Positions 1 through 12,159 of a DNA stretch of 64,000 bases are shown here, piece by piece; within the stretch, counting starts at the first letter, position 1, and every line of letters begins with the position of its first letter. The DNA comes from Rhipicephalus microplus (lineage: Eukaryota > Arthropoda > Arachnida > Ixodida > Ixodidae), in contig NC_134710.1 of NCBI RefSeq assembly GCF_043290135.1, positions 134,244,655 to 134,308,654 of the forward strand. Reading direction: 5' to 3'. The notes below the pieces were generated by a model. The model did not search any database and was not told where the DNA came from. It was given only the letters and a program-made list of their open reading frames with translations. The position numbers and the translations under genes were made by a program.

Positions 1-249
1 GAAGGTGCGGCTGTAGGTGTCTGGTAGTATCATGTATTAGGCGGGACGGGTGGTGGACGGCGGACAGCGTAGGCGTAACTCAGTTGACGCTGCTCGAGAC
101 CGAGATCAGCTGCTGAAAAAGCGTGCCTAAGTTCATCACGAATGACTGCGGCAACGGCGGTCACTGGTGTATCCACTGGAGGAGTCAAAGCTTCTGAATT
201 TCTTCTCGGACAATATCTCTGATCAGGTCACGTAGGGAGCCCTGATTGT

Positions 250-1020
250 CCAAAGTCACTGAAGCGGCGTTGATTGGGGTGTAGTGGACGAGCGATCATA
301 CTGCCTCGATCTTTGGTGCAGAGCACGCTCAATGGTAGTGGCTTCTCTTACACAATCGGCCACGGTAGTTGGGGCACTGCGCACAAGTCCAACGAACAGT
401 TGTTCTTTCACGCCGCGCAACTTCTTTTCCTCGGACATATTGGGATCAGCCTGACGACATAGGCACGTCACGTCTTCAGCATACATTGCCACAGTTTTGT
501 TAGGTTTTTGAAGCCTTAACTCGAGCAACTACTGAGCCTGTTCTCGACGGTCGACGCTAGCAAAGGCGTCAATCAGCTTCTGACGAAACTAATCCCATGT
601 CGATATGCGGCCTTCTCGATTCTCAAGCCACGTGTGAGCGCTGTCATCGAGAGTGAAGTACGTGCGGGCGAACTTCTGTTGAGCATTCAGCTGGTTGATG
701 TCGGCAACGCGTTCGCAATGCTCAAGCCAATCTTTAACATCTTCATGTGGGGCACCACTGAAGCGGTCAGGCACAAGTGACTGAAGAATAGTTACCTGGG
801 CTGGATTGGAAACGAGGCTGCCTTGTATACCTTGGACCACCTGTGGCTGGCTGGCGGAGGCCATTGGCAGAGGTACGTAATGCCTGGTGGAATGTTCGTC
901 GAAGGAGGTCAGCTCAGGAGAGAGGCCTAGCAACCGCCGACTGAAGCGGTGCACTGGTGTCGTAACAGGTGGCTGCGTGTCGGGACTTGATGAACGGCTC
1001 CCAGATGGGGTGTTGAGCAT
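250..1020 (-). pseudogene. Ty3/gypsy-type gag remnant
   Basis: The minus strand encodes a capsid-like gag protein. It has a Ser/Thr/Pro-rich N-terminal part, then a segment of the form 'DRFSG..HEDVKDWLEHCER' and a 'TWLENREG' stretch, typical of gag in arthropod Ty3/gypsy elements. It continues into a leucine-rich half at about 256-528. The frame is broken by TAG stops at about 586-588 and 529-531, so it is dead. No CCHC knuckle or protease is legible below 250. A gypsy pol remnant lies at 4.4-7.3 kb on the opposite strand, so the two are not one intact element. Assignment to gag is by pattern only; confidence is good for class and low for family. Confidence 0.7.
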
Positions 1021-1228
1021 CGGCAGGCTTGCAACCCAGCACCTCCACCAGTGTCGCGGTTCAACGTAAGCAGTTCACCTAGACGTTGAGTCCGTGAACC
1101 AACGGCGTGTGTTTTAATGCAGGACCCAAGAGCAAGAGACCTAAACAAAAGCACGTCGTTTTCTTCAGTGTCCCTTTGCACGAGACTGTTGGCGCGCACA
1201 TCGTCTTCGTTCTGTGTTTCGGGCGCGG

Positions 1229-1346
1229 CACTATTTAAAGAAAAAAAAACATAAATCTAGTGGTTAGTTTACCAAGTATTACGGCTAGGTGGCGATAGCC
1301 GCCGCCCGATTAAAAAGGTACAGCCACATCCATCCGTCCATACATA
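1229..1346 (+). repeat. 5'-truncated LINE 3' tail
   Basis: This stretch closely matches the 3' untranslated tail of the LINE fragment ending near 23372: an 'actatttaa' start, an A-rich run, 'aataaatctag'-like sequence, 'gtattacggct', 'gccgcccgat', 'ggtacagcc' and a CATC/CATA-rich end. It is therefore a severely 5'-truncated insertion of the same LINE family, carrying only the tail. It sits just upstream, in the minus sense, of the gag remnant. Confidence 0.7.
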
Positions 1347-2480
1347 CGTCCTAAGTTAGCTGACGTTGGCCGTTAGGGGCAGGCAGATAACCATGAAAGA
1401 AAGAAAAAGTTAGGAGAGGCCCTGACGTCACTCATTGTGAAGCCAAATGTCGGCCATATTGACTGGAAAATTCTCCTCTCTTGTTCACATCCGAGTGTAA
1501 AGCAGAAGGCGCGACTGTCTCTCCGGGTCGGGCAGCATGTGGGCTGCGCAGCCCGCGTGTCGTGACGATCCGAAATTAATGGAACGGGGCTCAGCACTCT
1601 GTGCCACCGCGACACCTTCGTCCGAGTATTGCCAGCGAGTAACGACTCGCCCGCAACGAAGCAAGTACAAGGGAACGCGCGCTAGATGCACCGACAATGG
1701 CGAGTGTTTTCACGTTATTAATTCAGCAACTGTACCGACAACATGATCGGTCGAGCGCCTTCTTCTACGGTTGCATTCCGACGCGAGGCCGGTGCAGCAC
1801 CCGGCCACTGTGCCCGTGTTCCGAGTGAAACTCACCGACGCCAGCATTCTGCGACGGTGCCACTTGGAGCGCGGTGCAAGTGACACATGAACGTGGTTGC
1901 TCTAACGTTGAGATTACAACGCTGGGGGCGAGTATAACAAGCGTAACAAAAAAGATGTTTTATTACGCACATGCAAGTTGTTATTGTACACATAACGAAC
2001 ACGAAACTATGTATGCGCACATGGTCCTCATTGCATCTTGCGGGGCACAACAGTTTCGTTCATTGCCACAAGCAGGAGCACTGCCGAACCGTCACTGACC
2101 TGCAAGACGTTCGTCGTCGTTCCGCTTCGTCATGGTGCCCAGCGCAATTTCGCTGAACACTTAAATGCTTCATCCGCGTCATCCGCCGCATGACACATAG
2201 ATATGCGCTCATTCTACGCATGGTTCAGGCCCCGAGGTGGACAAAAGGTTTTGTCGATGTTGCCAAGAGTACAGTAACTGCCAGGAGAACCAATAACGCG
2301 GCGCTGAGCACGAATATTGTCCGCCACGGCTCAGCACGAGACCTGCGGAGGCACACATGCCGCCGCCAGTAGCGGCCGCTCATGCTAGACCAGCAAACTA
2401 CGTAGCACGTAACCATAGGCCGCCATTGTGCCCAGTGAATATGGCCGCCATGATGTCATTTCCTCCACACTTTTTACGTA
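1347..2480. other. No gene recognised; possible LTR-like stretch
   Basis: No coding region is supported. Short overlapping frames at 1373-1700 have no recognisable domain. A perfect CRE-like palindrome TGACGTCA is at 1423-1430. The stretch lies on the 5' side of the minus-strand gag remnant, where an LTR would be expected, but no second copy is in the window to confirm that. Confidence 0.3.
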
Positions 2481-2493
2481 GCACGCCAGCAAC

Positions 2494-2586
2494 AACGTTT
2501 CTAGACTGGGTAAGTTGCAAAACTTACCTAGTAAGTTTTGCAACTTACTTGTAAGCAGCAGCAACGTTTCTAGACTAGGTAAGTTG
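2494..2586. repeat. Palindromic repeat, perfect 17-bp arms
   Basis: Arms at 2510-2526 (gtaagttgcaaaactta) and 2532-2548 are perfect reverse complements around a 5-base loop. The motif AACGTTTCTAGA followed by a (g/a)GGTAAGTT-like sequence occurs on both sides, at about 2495 and 2565. The same motif is present inverted at 22181-22212 beside the THAP remnant. This looks like fused terminal inverted repeats of a DNA transposon, with no transposase here. Confidence 0.6.
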
Positions 2587-2739
2587 GCTTTCGTCATAGA
2601 ACTTGGAAAATGGCCAGTTTCTAGAACAAGAAGAAACAGAAATACAAGGTGAATTGCAAAGATGTCAGTTAAAGCCATTTCATTGGTCTGATTTGAACAC
2701 CATCTGCATCAACAGTGTTACTGTTTTTAGCCTAAAAAA

Positions 2740-3140
2740 GTATTACCAATTTCGATGTTGTCATTGCCTCAAAAAAGTATGACAAATCTTGATGTCGTCA
2801 GTTGGTTGGAGAAAAATGCGATGCGTACAACCATTAACATCAGTGCCAATGACCGCGCTATCTGATGATGTCATCATGTTCACAAAATGATCATTGAACC
2901 ATTCTGTCAAACTGGCACCTGTCACTTTTTCATTATTTATGGTGACGTCATGAAAAGACTGCTTCACGTTTTTTGGGCTTGTGGCATCAATGATAATTGT
3001 CCATCTTTTTTCTGAATTGCTCTGTATCGATGAAAAAAAGAGTTTCGTAAAAGTGCGCTTTTGCCTTTCGCAGTTCCTTGTTTATTGCATTCCGCAACTT
3101 TTTAAATGCAGTGAGATCGCTTTCATCACACGTGCATAAA
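2740..3140 (-). pseudogene. LINE fragment, endonuclease-RT linker
   Basis: Translation of the minus strand gives a basic stretch ('LRNAINKELRKAKAHFY') and then a segment around 'GASLTEWFNDHFVN', the typical linker between the endonuclease and RT domains in CR1/Jockey-type LINEs. The frame shifts between the two blocks at about 2970-3010. No RT core is seen downstream, so only a fragment remains. It may belong to the same kind of LINE as the one at 7.3-8.9 kb, but the two do not overlap in the protein, so this cannot be shown here. Confidence 0.5.
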
Positions 3141-3486
3141 ATTCAATTGACGAAACTATTTTTATTTATCATCTAAACATGTTGAGGCTGCGCCCAAGGC
3201 TAGTTGCTAGTTTCTAATATAGTTACACCTACATCCCCTAGAGCATCATGCTCTCACCTTGCACTCTCGGCCAATGACTGCTGCGAAGTCTGCAGTCTGA
3301 TAGCGCTGCCAGGATATACCGGAGCTTCCTGCGACTCTCGGGTGAGCTTTTTTCATTCTTCATGATCATGCGAGGCAGCTGTGGCCAACGCCTCATCGAT
3401 CACGTGCAGCCCTGACAAGGCCGCAGGGAACAGCGCAGAGATCGACGCTGTCAAGGCGTTGACCGCGACACAGAGTCGAATGATAG

Positions 3487-3725
3487 ATAGATAGATATGT
3501 GGGGTTTAACGTCCCAAAACCACCATATGATTATGAGAGACGCTGTAGTGGAGGGCTCCGGAAATTTCGACCACCTGGGGTTCTTTAACGTGCACCCAAA
3601 TCTGAGCACACGGGCCTACAACATTTCCGCCTCCATCGGAAATGCAGCCGCCGCAGCCGGGATTCAAACCCGCGACCTGCGGGTCAGCAGCCGAGTACCT
3701 TAGCCACTAGACCACCGCGGCGGGG
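3487..3725 (-). mobile_element. tRNA-derived SINE (Ruka-like), copy 1
   Basis: The element reads on the minus strand from a tRNA-like head at its high-coordinate end. A box-A-like 'TGGTCTAGTGGCTAAGG' and a box-B-like sequence (one base off 'GGGTTCGAATCCC' in this copy) are followed by a conserved body and a (TATC)n tail at 3482-3496. It is bracketed by a perfect 16-bp target-site duplication, cagagtcgaatgatag, at 3471-3486 and 3726-3741. The duplication and simple-repeat tail show LINE-mediated retrotransposition. It resembles the tick Ruka SINE; the family name is from memory. Confidence 0.88.
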
Positions 3726-3836
3726 CAGAGTCGAATGATAGTTTGGGAACGCTCGATTTGGAGCCAGGGGCAACGTACGAAGATATGTACTGCGGCGGTG
3801 TGCATGGTGGCTGAGGGAGCTAGGACAGCCCCTCTG

Positions 3837-4229
3837 AAGGCTCGTTCACACCGAAGACGGGGTAGCCAAAGCGGCGAGGCGGCAATGCGGAAAGCGGGAA
3901 AAAACCTCTCCAGGTGGCGAAAACGGGAGAAAAACCAGGTGGCTAGAGCGATCGCTCTCGGAGCAATTTTTTGCCGCCTGCCAAGGCTCGCCGTTTTGCC
4001 GCAGCCAATCAGAACACCACGCATCAGAGGCGCAGTGGTGGTGCGGGTGTACGTTTTGGAGAAGCACTGACGTGTCATAGCGACACATGTGCAAAATCGC
4101 GAGATGCCCGCCTCTTCTGCCGCGCGGCCAGGCGAAGGAGGGATGCGGTCTGAACATATTCACGCACTTGCTTCTTTGCAGCTTCGAAAATCACGCTTTG
4201 CCGCGCCGCCTTCGGTGTGAATGAGCCTT
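3837..4229. mobile_element. MITE with about 24-bp inverted ends
   Basis: The left end (3837 onward: 'aaggctcgttcacaccgaag') and the reverse complement of the right end ('aaggctcattcacaccgaag') match with one difference. The roughly 390-bp interior has no transposase frame. Target duplications are not obvious in the 8 bases on each side. Open frames crossing this region are shadows. The superfamily cannot be assigned from the ends alone. Confidence 0.7.
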
Positions 4230-4429
4230 ACGCGGCTCGGGGGCCGATGTAGTACGGAGTAAGGCCTTGTCACTGTGGGAAGCATGAACGGCATTCCTGA
4301 GCAATAGTAGGTGCCCTCTCCTGGTGGTGCAGGGGTAAGCCTGCCTTTGAGCCATTGAGAAGGCCTGGAAGCTGTCCTCGAATGCTGGCATAGGTGTTCC
4401 CGGCTGCGGGAGGGTAGCGGAGTCCATAA

Positions 4430-5228
4430 TCACTGTACCGTGATCGGCATTCGCGAGAAGGAAAGCCCTCAGTTGCGTTGACCCATGAGGATGTGCGTAC
4501 GATTCTTACGCTGTTGCACAGCGGGTTCGCAACACGTCAACCTTCTGCCACATGCACTGCTCGTGTTGTGATTCAAGGAGTGCTTTACATCGTAGAATTT
4601 GTCGTCCTTCCGCATGCGTCCCATGAAATTATCCTGGGATGGAACTTTCTTTCCGCTAATCATGCGGTTGTCGACTGCGCTCGTGCTCAACTCGTTTTGT
4701 TTCCATTCAGCACGAAATTCATAGATCTCCCCCACTCGCCCAAAAAGGTGATCATCGCCGCTGACGTCGTCAACTCTGCTTTTTCAGTCGCCGCGGTATC
4801 TCTTTTGGGCAACTCCGTTTCCGATTCAACTGCCCTCTTTATGCCTTCACAAGAATGCACTCGTCGCCGGAACCTTGTCGTCCCGTTTTCCGTCATAACA
4901 CTTGCCGATGGCTCCAGTGCCGTGTACGTGTGCAATCAGTTCCCTTGTCCCGCTACCTTATTGCATGGCGAACGTATTGGGAGTCTTGACACTTATGATG
5001 ACATCTTTCCTTTTGATGCTTGTTCTGATACGACGCCGCTGTCCGTGGATGCTGTCACAGCTGCCACCGCGCCCTCACTACCTGACGAAGACTTTCTGTT
5101 GCGCAGCGTAGACACCGGCCTTACGCAAGACCAACGCAATCAGCTCATTCAACTACTTGACCCTTTCCGCGCCTTTTTCGACCACGGACAACCTCTCTTG
5201 GGACGCACATCAGTTGTCGCTCACCATT
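4430..5228 (+). pseudogene. Ty3/gypsy pol: protease C-terminal half and linker
   Basis: The open frame starts within the retropepsin region. It shows the C-terminal protease signature 'ILGWNFL' near residues 50-58 and then the long linker to reverse transcriptase, ending with 'FFDHGQPLLGRTSVV'. The catalytic Asp-Thr-Gly segment that should lie upstream is absent: in-frame sequence reaches a stop at 4427-4429. The element is thus 5'-truncated. The frame then breaks at about 5222-5232, and the reverse transcriptase continues in another frame. Confidence 0.8.
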
Positions 5229-5770
5229 GTCGACACCGGTCATCATAATCCACTTCATCAGCGCCCCTACCGCGTCAAGCAGGCTGAGCGTGACGTCATC
5301 ACTCAACACATCGACGAGATGCTGCAACGTGGTGTTATTCAACACTCACACACTCCTTGGGCTTCGCCAGTGGTCCTCGTGCGAAAAAAGGATGGCTCCA
5401 TCAGGTTTTGCGTGGATTATCGTCGACTGAACAGGATCACACGCAGGGATGTTTATCCCCTGCCACGCATTGATGACGCCTTGAATTGCCTTCAAGGTGC
5501 AGAGTTTTTCTCTTCACTGGATCTGCGCTCTGAATATTAGCAAGTGCCAGTGGCTGAACCAGACCGTTCAAAGACGGCGTTTGTGACCCCTGACGGCTTA
5601 TATGAATTTAATGTGATGCCCTACGGTCTTTGCAATGCGCCTGCGACTTTTGAAAGAATGATGGACAGTGTCCTCAGGGGACTTAAATGGCACATCTGGA
5701 TTTGCTATTTAGACGACATAGTTGTATTCTCGGCGAATTTCAAAACTCATCTTTCCCGTCTGTACCAGTT
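5229..5770 (+). pseudogene. Ty3/gypsy pol: reverse transcriptase
   Basis: The RT fingers and palm are clear: 'SPVVLVRKKDGSIRFCVDYR', 'FFSSLDL', 'FNVMPYGLCNAPATF', and the YLDD active site at 5706-5717. A TAG at 5538-5540 replaces the tryptophan codon expected after 'SEY', and a frameshift near 5765-5770 separates the thumb and connection region. The protein is in the standard Ty3/gypsy order, after protease and before RNase H. Confidence 0.88.
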
Positions 5771-7290
5771 CTCCAGTGCCTTACGGCAGCCGGGTTGCAA
5801 CTAAACTTCAAGATATGTCGTTTTGGTGCCCGCAAACTCGCAATTCTCGGCCATGTAGTTTCAAAAGAAGGAATATCGCCAGACCCTGCTAAACTGCGTG
5901 CCGTTGCCGAGTGCCCCAAGCCTACTACCCTAAAGGAGCTTCGTAGTTTCGTAGGCTTGTGTTCGTATTTTTGGCGTTTCATTCGCAATTTCGCCTCTAA
6001 AATTGCCCCCCTAACTCAGCTTCTTTCCCGTAGCGCGGACCTCTCTGGCTGCAATTGTCACTGCGATGACGCATTCACGGCGCTGCGCCGGCTACTCGCG
6101 TCTCCGCCAGTTCTACGCCACTTCGATCTCAATGCACCCACTGAAATTCACACGGATGCAAGGGGTGTCGGCCTCGGTGCCAATCTTGCTCAACCCAAGG
6201 ATGGCTGCGACGAGTACGTTGTCGCCTATGCCAGCCGTACCCTAACGAAGGCAGAGTCCAACTATTCCGTCACGGAAAAGGAGTGCTTGGCTATCATTTG
6301 GGCTATAGGAAAATTTCGCACTTACCATTACGGACGCCAGTTTGATGTTGTCACAGATCACCATCCCTTATGCTGGCTGGCGTCCATGAAAGATCCTACT
6401 GGCCTCCTCGCTCGTTGGGATTTAGGCCTTCAGGAATACGACATCCGTGTTGTTTATCGCTCAGGACGCACACATTCAGACGCCGATGCACTATCCCGTT
6501 CCCCACTGCCTCCTGACGTTGCCTGCTTATCAACTGCCATTTGCGATTCGTCATCGTTGAGCATCACCGACATGCCATCCGAGCAGCGCAAGGATCCTTG
6601 GATCAATTCTTTGCTCGACGTCCTCTCTCACAGTTCGTCAGAAACGACTTCACGCTCCCTCTCTCGTCAAGCGAGACACTTTGCTGTCCGTGAAGGCTTG
6701 TTGTATCGCCGCAATTACGTGACGGACGTCCGTAGGTGGCTCCTTCTCATCCCTCGTCATTTGCGCTCGGACATCTGCGCTGCCTTTCACGATGACCCCC
6801 AGTGTGGCTACGCTGGAGTATTTAAGACTTACTCTCGCCTTCGTCTAAGATACTACTGGCGCAGCATGTATCGGCACGTTCGCCAGTACGTTCGGTCATG
6901 CACCATGTGTCAACGACGCAAGACGCCTTCTCACAGCACTGCTGGCCCTTTGAAACCCTTAACCTGCCCAGCGAGACCATTCGACCACGTTGGAATTGAT
7001 ATTTATGGTCCTCTACCCAACACTCTTCGAGGCAACCGGTGGATTATCGTCGCCATCGATTATTTGACATGCTACGCTGAAACATCTGTGCTGCCTGCTA
7101 CCACTGCGAAAGACGTTGCGTCCTTTCTTCTTCACCATCTCATTTTGCGACACGGTGCACCTCGTGAATTACTGAGTGACCGTGGACGCGTGTTTTTCAA
7201 GAACGCTGTCGACGAGCCGCTTAAGGCATGTCGCACTGTCCATCGGAAAACATTGGCATACCATCCTCAAATCAATGGCATGACAGGCAA
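5771..7290 (+). pseudogene. Ty3/gypsy pol: RNase H and integrase, truncated
   Basis: This continues with the RT thumb ('[11 protein letters not shown]'), an RNase H domain with '[13 protein letters not shown]', '[14 protein letters not shown]' and 'VTDHHPL', then integrase. Integrase shows an HHCC-type zinc region ending 'CTMCQRRK' and the catalytic aspartates in 'GIDIYGP' (about 6998) and 'LLSDRG' (about 7178). The protein is lost just after '[10 protein letters not shown]', where the third catalytic residue (Glu) should follow, because a LINE begins at about 7300. No chromodomain or 3' LTR follows. Confidence 0.88.
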
Positions 7291-7299
7291 GGATGGCTG

Positions 7300-8870
7300 T
7301 GCCAAACAATCTGTGCAAAACAATCTGTGCCAAATTATTTTGTATTATTTCCTACAACTGCAGGTGAAGTTGAAAAGGTAATCAGTAGTTTTAAATGCAA
7401 TGCAGCTGCAGGATTTGACGGTATACTGGCATCTCCCATAAAATATGTATCGATTATCATATCTACAGTCCTAGCCCATATTATCAATAGAATGTTCGAA
7501 TGCGGAATTTTTCCAAGCAAACTCTCTCCAATTCACAAAGGGGGTGCAGACAATTCTGTAAACAATTTCCGACCTATTTCAATACTACCACTCCTCTCAA
7601 AGCTTTTTGAAGCTGTTATTAATTCACGACTGGAAGGTTTTTAAATAAGTATGCTATAATTAGTACATCTCAGCATGGATTTCGGAAAAATAAATCATGT
7701 GAGGATGCACTCCTCAAAATAAAACATCAAATACTACAAAACATTGAAAATTGTATATACACGGTCGGTTTATTCCTTGACCCGTAAAGCATTCGACAGT
7801 GTGAATCATGAAATACTGTTATCTAAACTTCATAGCTATCACATACGTGGTACAACGTTAGATTTCATGCGAAGCTACTTAACGGATCGTTTTCAGTATG
7901 TTTCACTTAATCAGGTGACCTCTCCATATCTTAGAGTACAGACTGGCGTACCGCAGGGATCCATACTTGGCCCGGTATTATTTAACATATACATCAATGA
8001 CCTCCCAAGCATTTCACCTACACCGAACATAGTCATGTATGCGGATGACACTAATCTTTTCTTTTCAAATTCATCCCTACAACAGATTGAAAAAGAAATT
8101 AATGATTATTCAGATTTATTATCTGACTGGCTGAAGTTAAACAAACTTCAATTAAATGTCAGCAAAACTAAGTATATAATATTTAAACCGATAAATAAGC
8201 CAACGCCTGTCAAGATTACTGTTTTATTTAAAGAAGAGCAGATAGAACAGGTAACAAGGCAAAAGTTTTTGGGGGTATGGTTTCAAGAAAATCTCTCTTG
8301 GAACAATCATATCAATAAACTCAGCTGCGACCTCAGTAAAGCAGTAGGCTCCATGTATAAATTTAGTAGTCTTATACCACTAACACTAAAGAAGGCAATG
8401 TACTACGCCCTCTTTCACTCAAAACTTAGCTAGTGTGCATTAATATGAAGAAAACAACTGCAAAAAATACAACAAATTAATAAAACTGCAAAAAAGGGCA
8501 ATGCAAATTTTCGAAAACTATCACGGTAGACCGCGACATTTACCCACACACAATCTTTTTGAGAAACACTCGTTATTCAGAGCAAATCAAATCAACTATT
8601 ATAGATTACTTTTGCACATAAAAAAGCGCAGGCTCCATGTTAGTAGGCTGCCCGTTTCTCCCCCTCGATATCAATTACGCCACCAAACGAGAAGGCCACC
8701 ACTTATGCGAACTGACTACGGGCGTCAGGACCTTGAGTATCAAGTACCCCGGCTATTGAACATTGTTGAACATCATATAGATTTTCATGTTCCCCGCTTT
8801 AAAAAATTTATAAAGAACTTTCTGTTACATTCCACGTTAACTTATCAATAAAATATATCTGTCTAATTTT
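7300..8870 (+). pseudogene. CR1-like non-LTR retrotransposon, 5'-truncated
   Basis: The RT of a LINE is spread over three frames: 7330-7644 ('AAGFDGI', 'FRPISILPLLSKLFE'), 7744-8433 ('GVPQGSILGPVLFNIYIN', active site 'YADD' near 8038, then 'LNVSKTKYI'), and 8501-8851 (C-terminal 'RAMQIFENYHGRPRHLPTH' region). The 5' half with endonuclease is absent, as usual for 5'-truncated copies. Stops after 'LEGF' (about 7643) and at 8431-8436 and frame changes show it is dead. The 3' UTR runs to about 8870 with 'aataaaatatat'. It abuts the gypsy integrase directly. Clade is inferred from motif style. Confidence 0.8.
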
Positions 8871-8947
8871 CTACGTGTACCGCATATACAGTTTGTACTA
8901 GAGTTTGAAAGTTCACAATTTAATGCGTATAGGTATATATTCTTGGC

Positions 8948-11900
8948 AGCGATGGCGTAGTAGTTAGAGCATCCGCCTCGCATGCAAAAGGTCCGTAGTT
9001 AAAATCCCGGTGCCGCGCAGTTCCCAACCGGATAAAAAAAAAGTTCGCTTGGTGATGGAACTGCATTACAAGGCCTGGGGTGCGGCCTCACCGGTAACCA
9101 CCGCCGGGAACGCACTCCCTCACCAGAGAAGGATTGGCCACCCTGGTGCAGTATCTGGCCACTACCTCCCACATGCATACGTCAAATAACTCACAACCCT
9201 CAGTCCCCAGCAGCTGCGAAGCAACTGACCACGGCGGCGGTCAGATCTGCAACGCAGCAGAGGGTGCTAAGAATCTCTGGATCCGGACAGGCCGCCATTG
9301 AAACCTGAACTCGGCAACGTTTAGCGCTAGAACCTTATCTAGTGAGGGAAGTCTAGCTGTACTATTCGAGGAGCTAGAGGGTGTTAAATGGGATATAATA
9401 AGGCTCAGTGAGGTTAGGAGGACAGATGAGGCCTATACTGTGCTACAGAATGGGCACGTCCTTTGCTATCGGGGCTTGGCAGACAGAAGATAACTGGGGG
9501 TGGGGTTCCTAATTCACAGAAACATAGCTGGCAACATAGAAAAATACTATAGCATTAATGAAAGGGTGGTAGGTATTGCAATTAAACTGAATAAGAGATA
9601 CAAGATAAAGGTGGTACAGGCTTACGCGCCTACATCCAGCCATGATGATGCTTCAGTTGAAAGCTTCTATGAAGACGTGGAATCGGCAATGAGTAAGGTA
9701 AAAACACAGTATACATTACTTATGGGAGACTTTAATGCAAAGGTAGGGAAGAAGCAGGCTGGAGACCAGGCAGTAGGAGATTGTGGCATCGGTACTAGAA
9801 ACGCCAGAGGAGAGCTACTAGTAGAATTCGCAGAACACAATAATTTATGAATTTTGATTACCTTTTACCGAAAACGAGGAAACCGCAAGTGGACATGGAG
9901 GAGCCCTAATGGCGAAAATAAGAACGAAATACACTTTATAATGACTGCACACCCAGTAATAGTGCAGGATGTGGAAGTGGTTGGCAAGGTACGATGTAGT
10001 GACAATAGAATGGTACGGTCTGGAATTCGCCTAGACTTGAGAAAGGAACGGCAGAAACTGATACGCAAGAAGCCAATCAGTGAGCTAGCACTGAGAGGGA
10101 AAGTACAGGAATTCAGAGTCTCGCTTCAGAACAGGTACTCGGCTCTTTGTGAGGAAACCAACCTTAGTGTAGATACAATGAATGATAATCTGACGAGTAT
10201 CATTACGGAGTGTGCAGTGCAAGTTGGAGGCGGGGTAGTTAGACAGGACACTGGCAAGCTTTCCCAGGAAACGAAGAATCTTATTAAGAAGCGTCAAATC
10301 ATGAAAGTTTCAAGTACAACAAACAAAATAGAACTAGCAGAGCTTTCGAAGTTGATTAATAGGCGTAAGGTATCCGATGTAAGAAGGTATAACATGGAGA
10401 GAATTGAACACGCTCTGAAAAACGGAAGAAGCGTCAAAGCAGTGAAGAGGAAACTTGGGATAGGCAAAAATCGGATGTATGCACTAAGGGACAAAGAAGG
10501 CAAAATAACTACCAATATGGATAGGATAGTTAAAATAGCGGAGGAGTTTTACAGAGATCTGTACTGTAGCCAGGACAACCACGACTTTAATACTATAATA
10601 ACTAGCTGTAACCCAGATGACATCCCACCAGTAATAATAGAAGAAGTCAGAAAAGCTTTGGAGAGCATGCAAAGAGGCAAAGCTGCTGGTGAGGATCAGG
10701 TAACATCAGATCTGCAGAAAGATGGCGGACAGATTGTGTTAGAAAAACTAGCCACCCTGTTTACGAAGCGTCTCCTGACAGGAAGAGTACCAGAGTCTTG
10801 GAATAACGCTAGCATCATCTTAATACATAAGGAAAGAGATGACAAGGACTTGAAGAACTACAGGCCGATTAGCTTGCTCTCTGTAGTATACAAGCTATTT
10901 ACAAAAGTAATTGCTAACAGAGTAAAGAAAACATTAGAATTCAGTCAACCAAAGGAACAAGCAGGATTTCGAACAGGCTACTCAACAATCGACCACATTC
11001 ATACTATCAATCAGGTAAAAAAGAAATGCTCAGAATATAACCAACCACTATACGTAGCCTTCATAGATTACGAGAAGGCGTTTGAATCAGTAGAAATATC
11101 AGCCGTCATGCAGACACTGCGAAATTAGGGCGTCGATGAAGTATATATAAACATCCTGGAAGAAATCTACAGGGGATCAACTGCTACCATAGTGCTTCAT
11201 AAAGAAAGGAACAGAATACCAATCAAGAAGTGTGTAAGGCAGGGAGACATAATCTCCCCACTGCTATTTACGGCGTGCTTACAGGAGGTTTTCAGAAGCC
11301 TAGAATGGGAACAGTTAGGGATAAGAGTTAATGGAAAGTACCTTAGTAACCTGCGCTTCGCTGGTGACACTGCATTGCTGAGTAACTCAGGGGACAAATT
11401 GCAACTCATGATTACGGAGTTAGACAAAGAGAGCAGAAAGGTGGGTCTTAAAATGAATCTGCTGAAAACGAAAGTAATGTACAACAACCTCGGGAAAAGA
11501 GCAGCGCTTCGAGATAGGTAATAGTGCACTTCAAGTTGTAAAAGACTATGTCTACTTAGGGCAGGTAATAACCGCGGAGCCGAACCACGAGGTTGAAGTA
11601 ACTAGAAGAATAAGAATCGGGTGGAGCACATTTGGCAAGCTCTCTCAAATTATGACAGGTAGATTGCCACTATCCCTCAAGAGAAAGGTATATAACAGCT
11701 GTATCTTGCCGGTACTTAGCTACGGAGCAGAAACCTGGAGACTTAGAAAGAGGGTTCAGCTTAAATTGAGGACGACGCAGTGAGCAATGGAAAGAAAAAT
11801 GGTAGGTGTAACCTTAAGAGACAAGAAGAGAGCAGAGTGGATTAGGGAAGAAACGGGGGTTAAGGATGTCTTAGCTGAAATCAAGAAGAAGAAATGGACA

Positions 11901-12147
11901 TGGGCCGGGCATGTAGCGCGTAGACAGCTAGGATAACCGCTGATTGTTAAGGGTAACTACCTGGATTCCCAAAGAAGGCAAGCGGGTTAGGGGGAGACAG
12001 AAGGTTAGGTGGGCAGATGAGATTAAGAAGTTTGCGGTTATAAATTGGCAGCAGCAAGCACAGGACCGGGTTAACTGGCGTAACATGCGAGAGGCGTTTG
12101 TCCTGCAGTGGACATAGTCAGGCTGATGATGATCATGATGATGAAGT
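8948..12147 (+). mobile_element. RTE-type LINE with tRNA-like head, copy A
   Basis: A near full-length non-LTR element runs from a tRNA-like head to a TGATGATGAT-type tail. The single ORF encodes an AP endonuclease then RT, followed by a 'WAGHVARR' C-terminal region typical of RTE-clade proteins. Relative to the copy at 17.35-20.54 kb it has stops at 9491-9493 (TAA), 9848-9850 (TGA) and 11126-11128 (TAG). It also has an extra base near 11495, loss of the endonuclease catalytic His (Asn codon at 10004-10006) and a Gly codon at 11363-11365 in place of the first Asp of the RT box. Long open segments remain at 9500-9850, 9854-11128 and 11192-11521. No clear target duplication was found. Confidence 0.88.
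8950..9032 (+). promoter_or_regulatory. tRNA-like head with Pol III boxes, RTE copy A
   Basis: Box A is TGGCGTAGTAG-like, the loop region reads CTCGCAT, and a decayed box B (agttaaaatccc) precedes 'cgcgcag' and an A-run. It is the degraded counterpart of the head at 17353-17435. It is part of the LINE because the same junction to the coding region is shared by both copies. It is unlikely to be a functional tRNA gene. Confidence 0.7.
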
Positions 12148-12159
12148 AACAACTTTTTT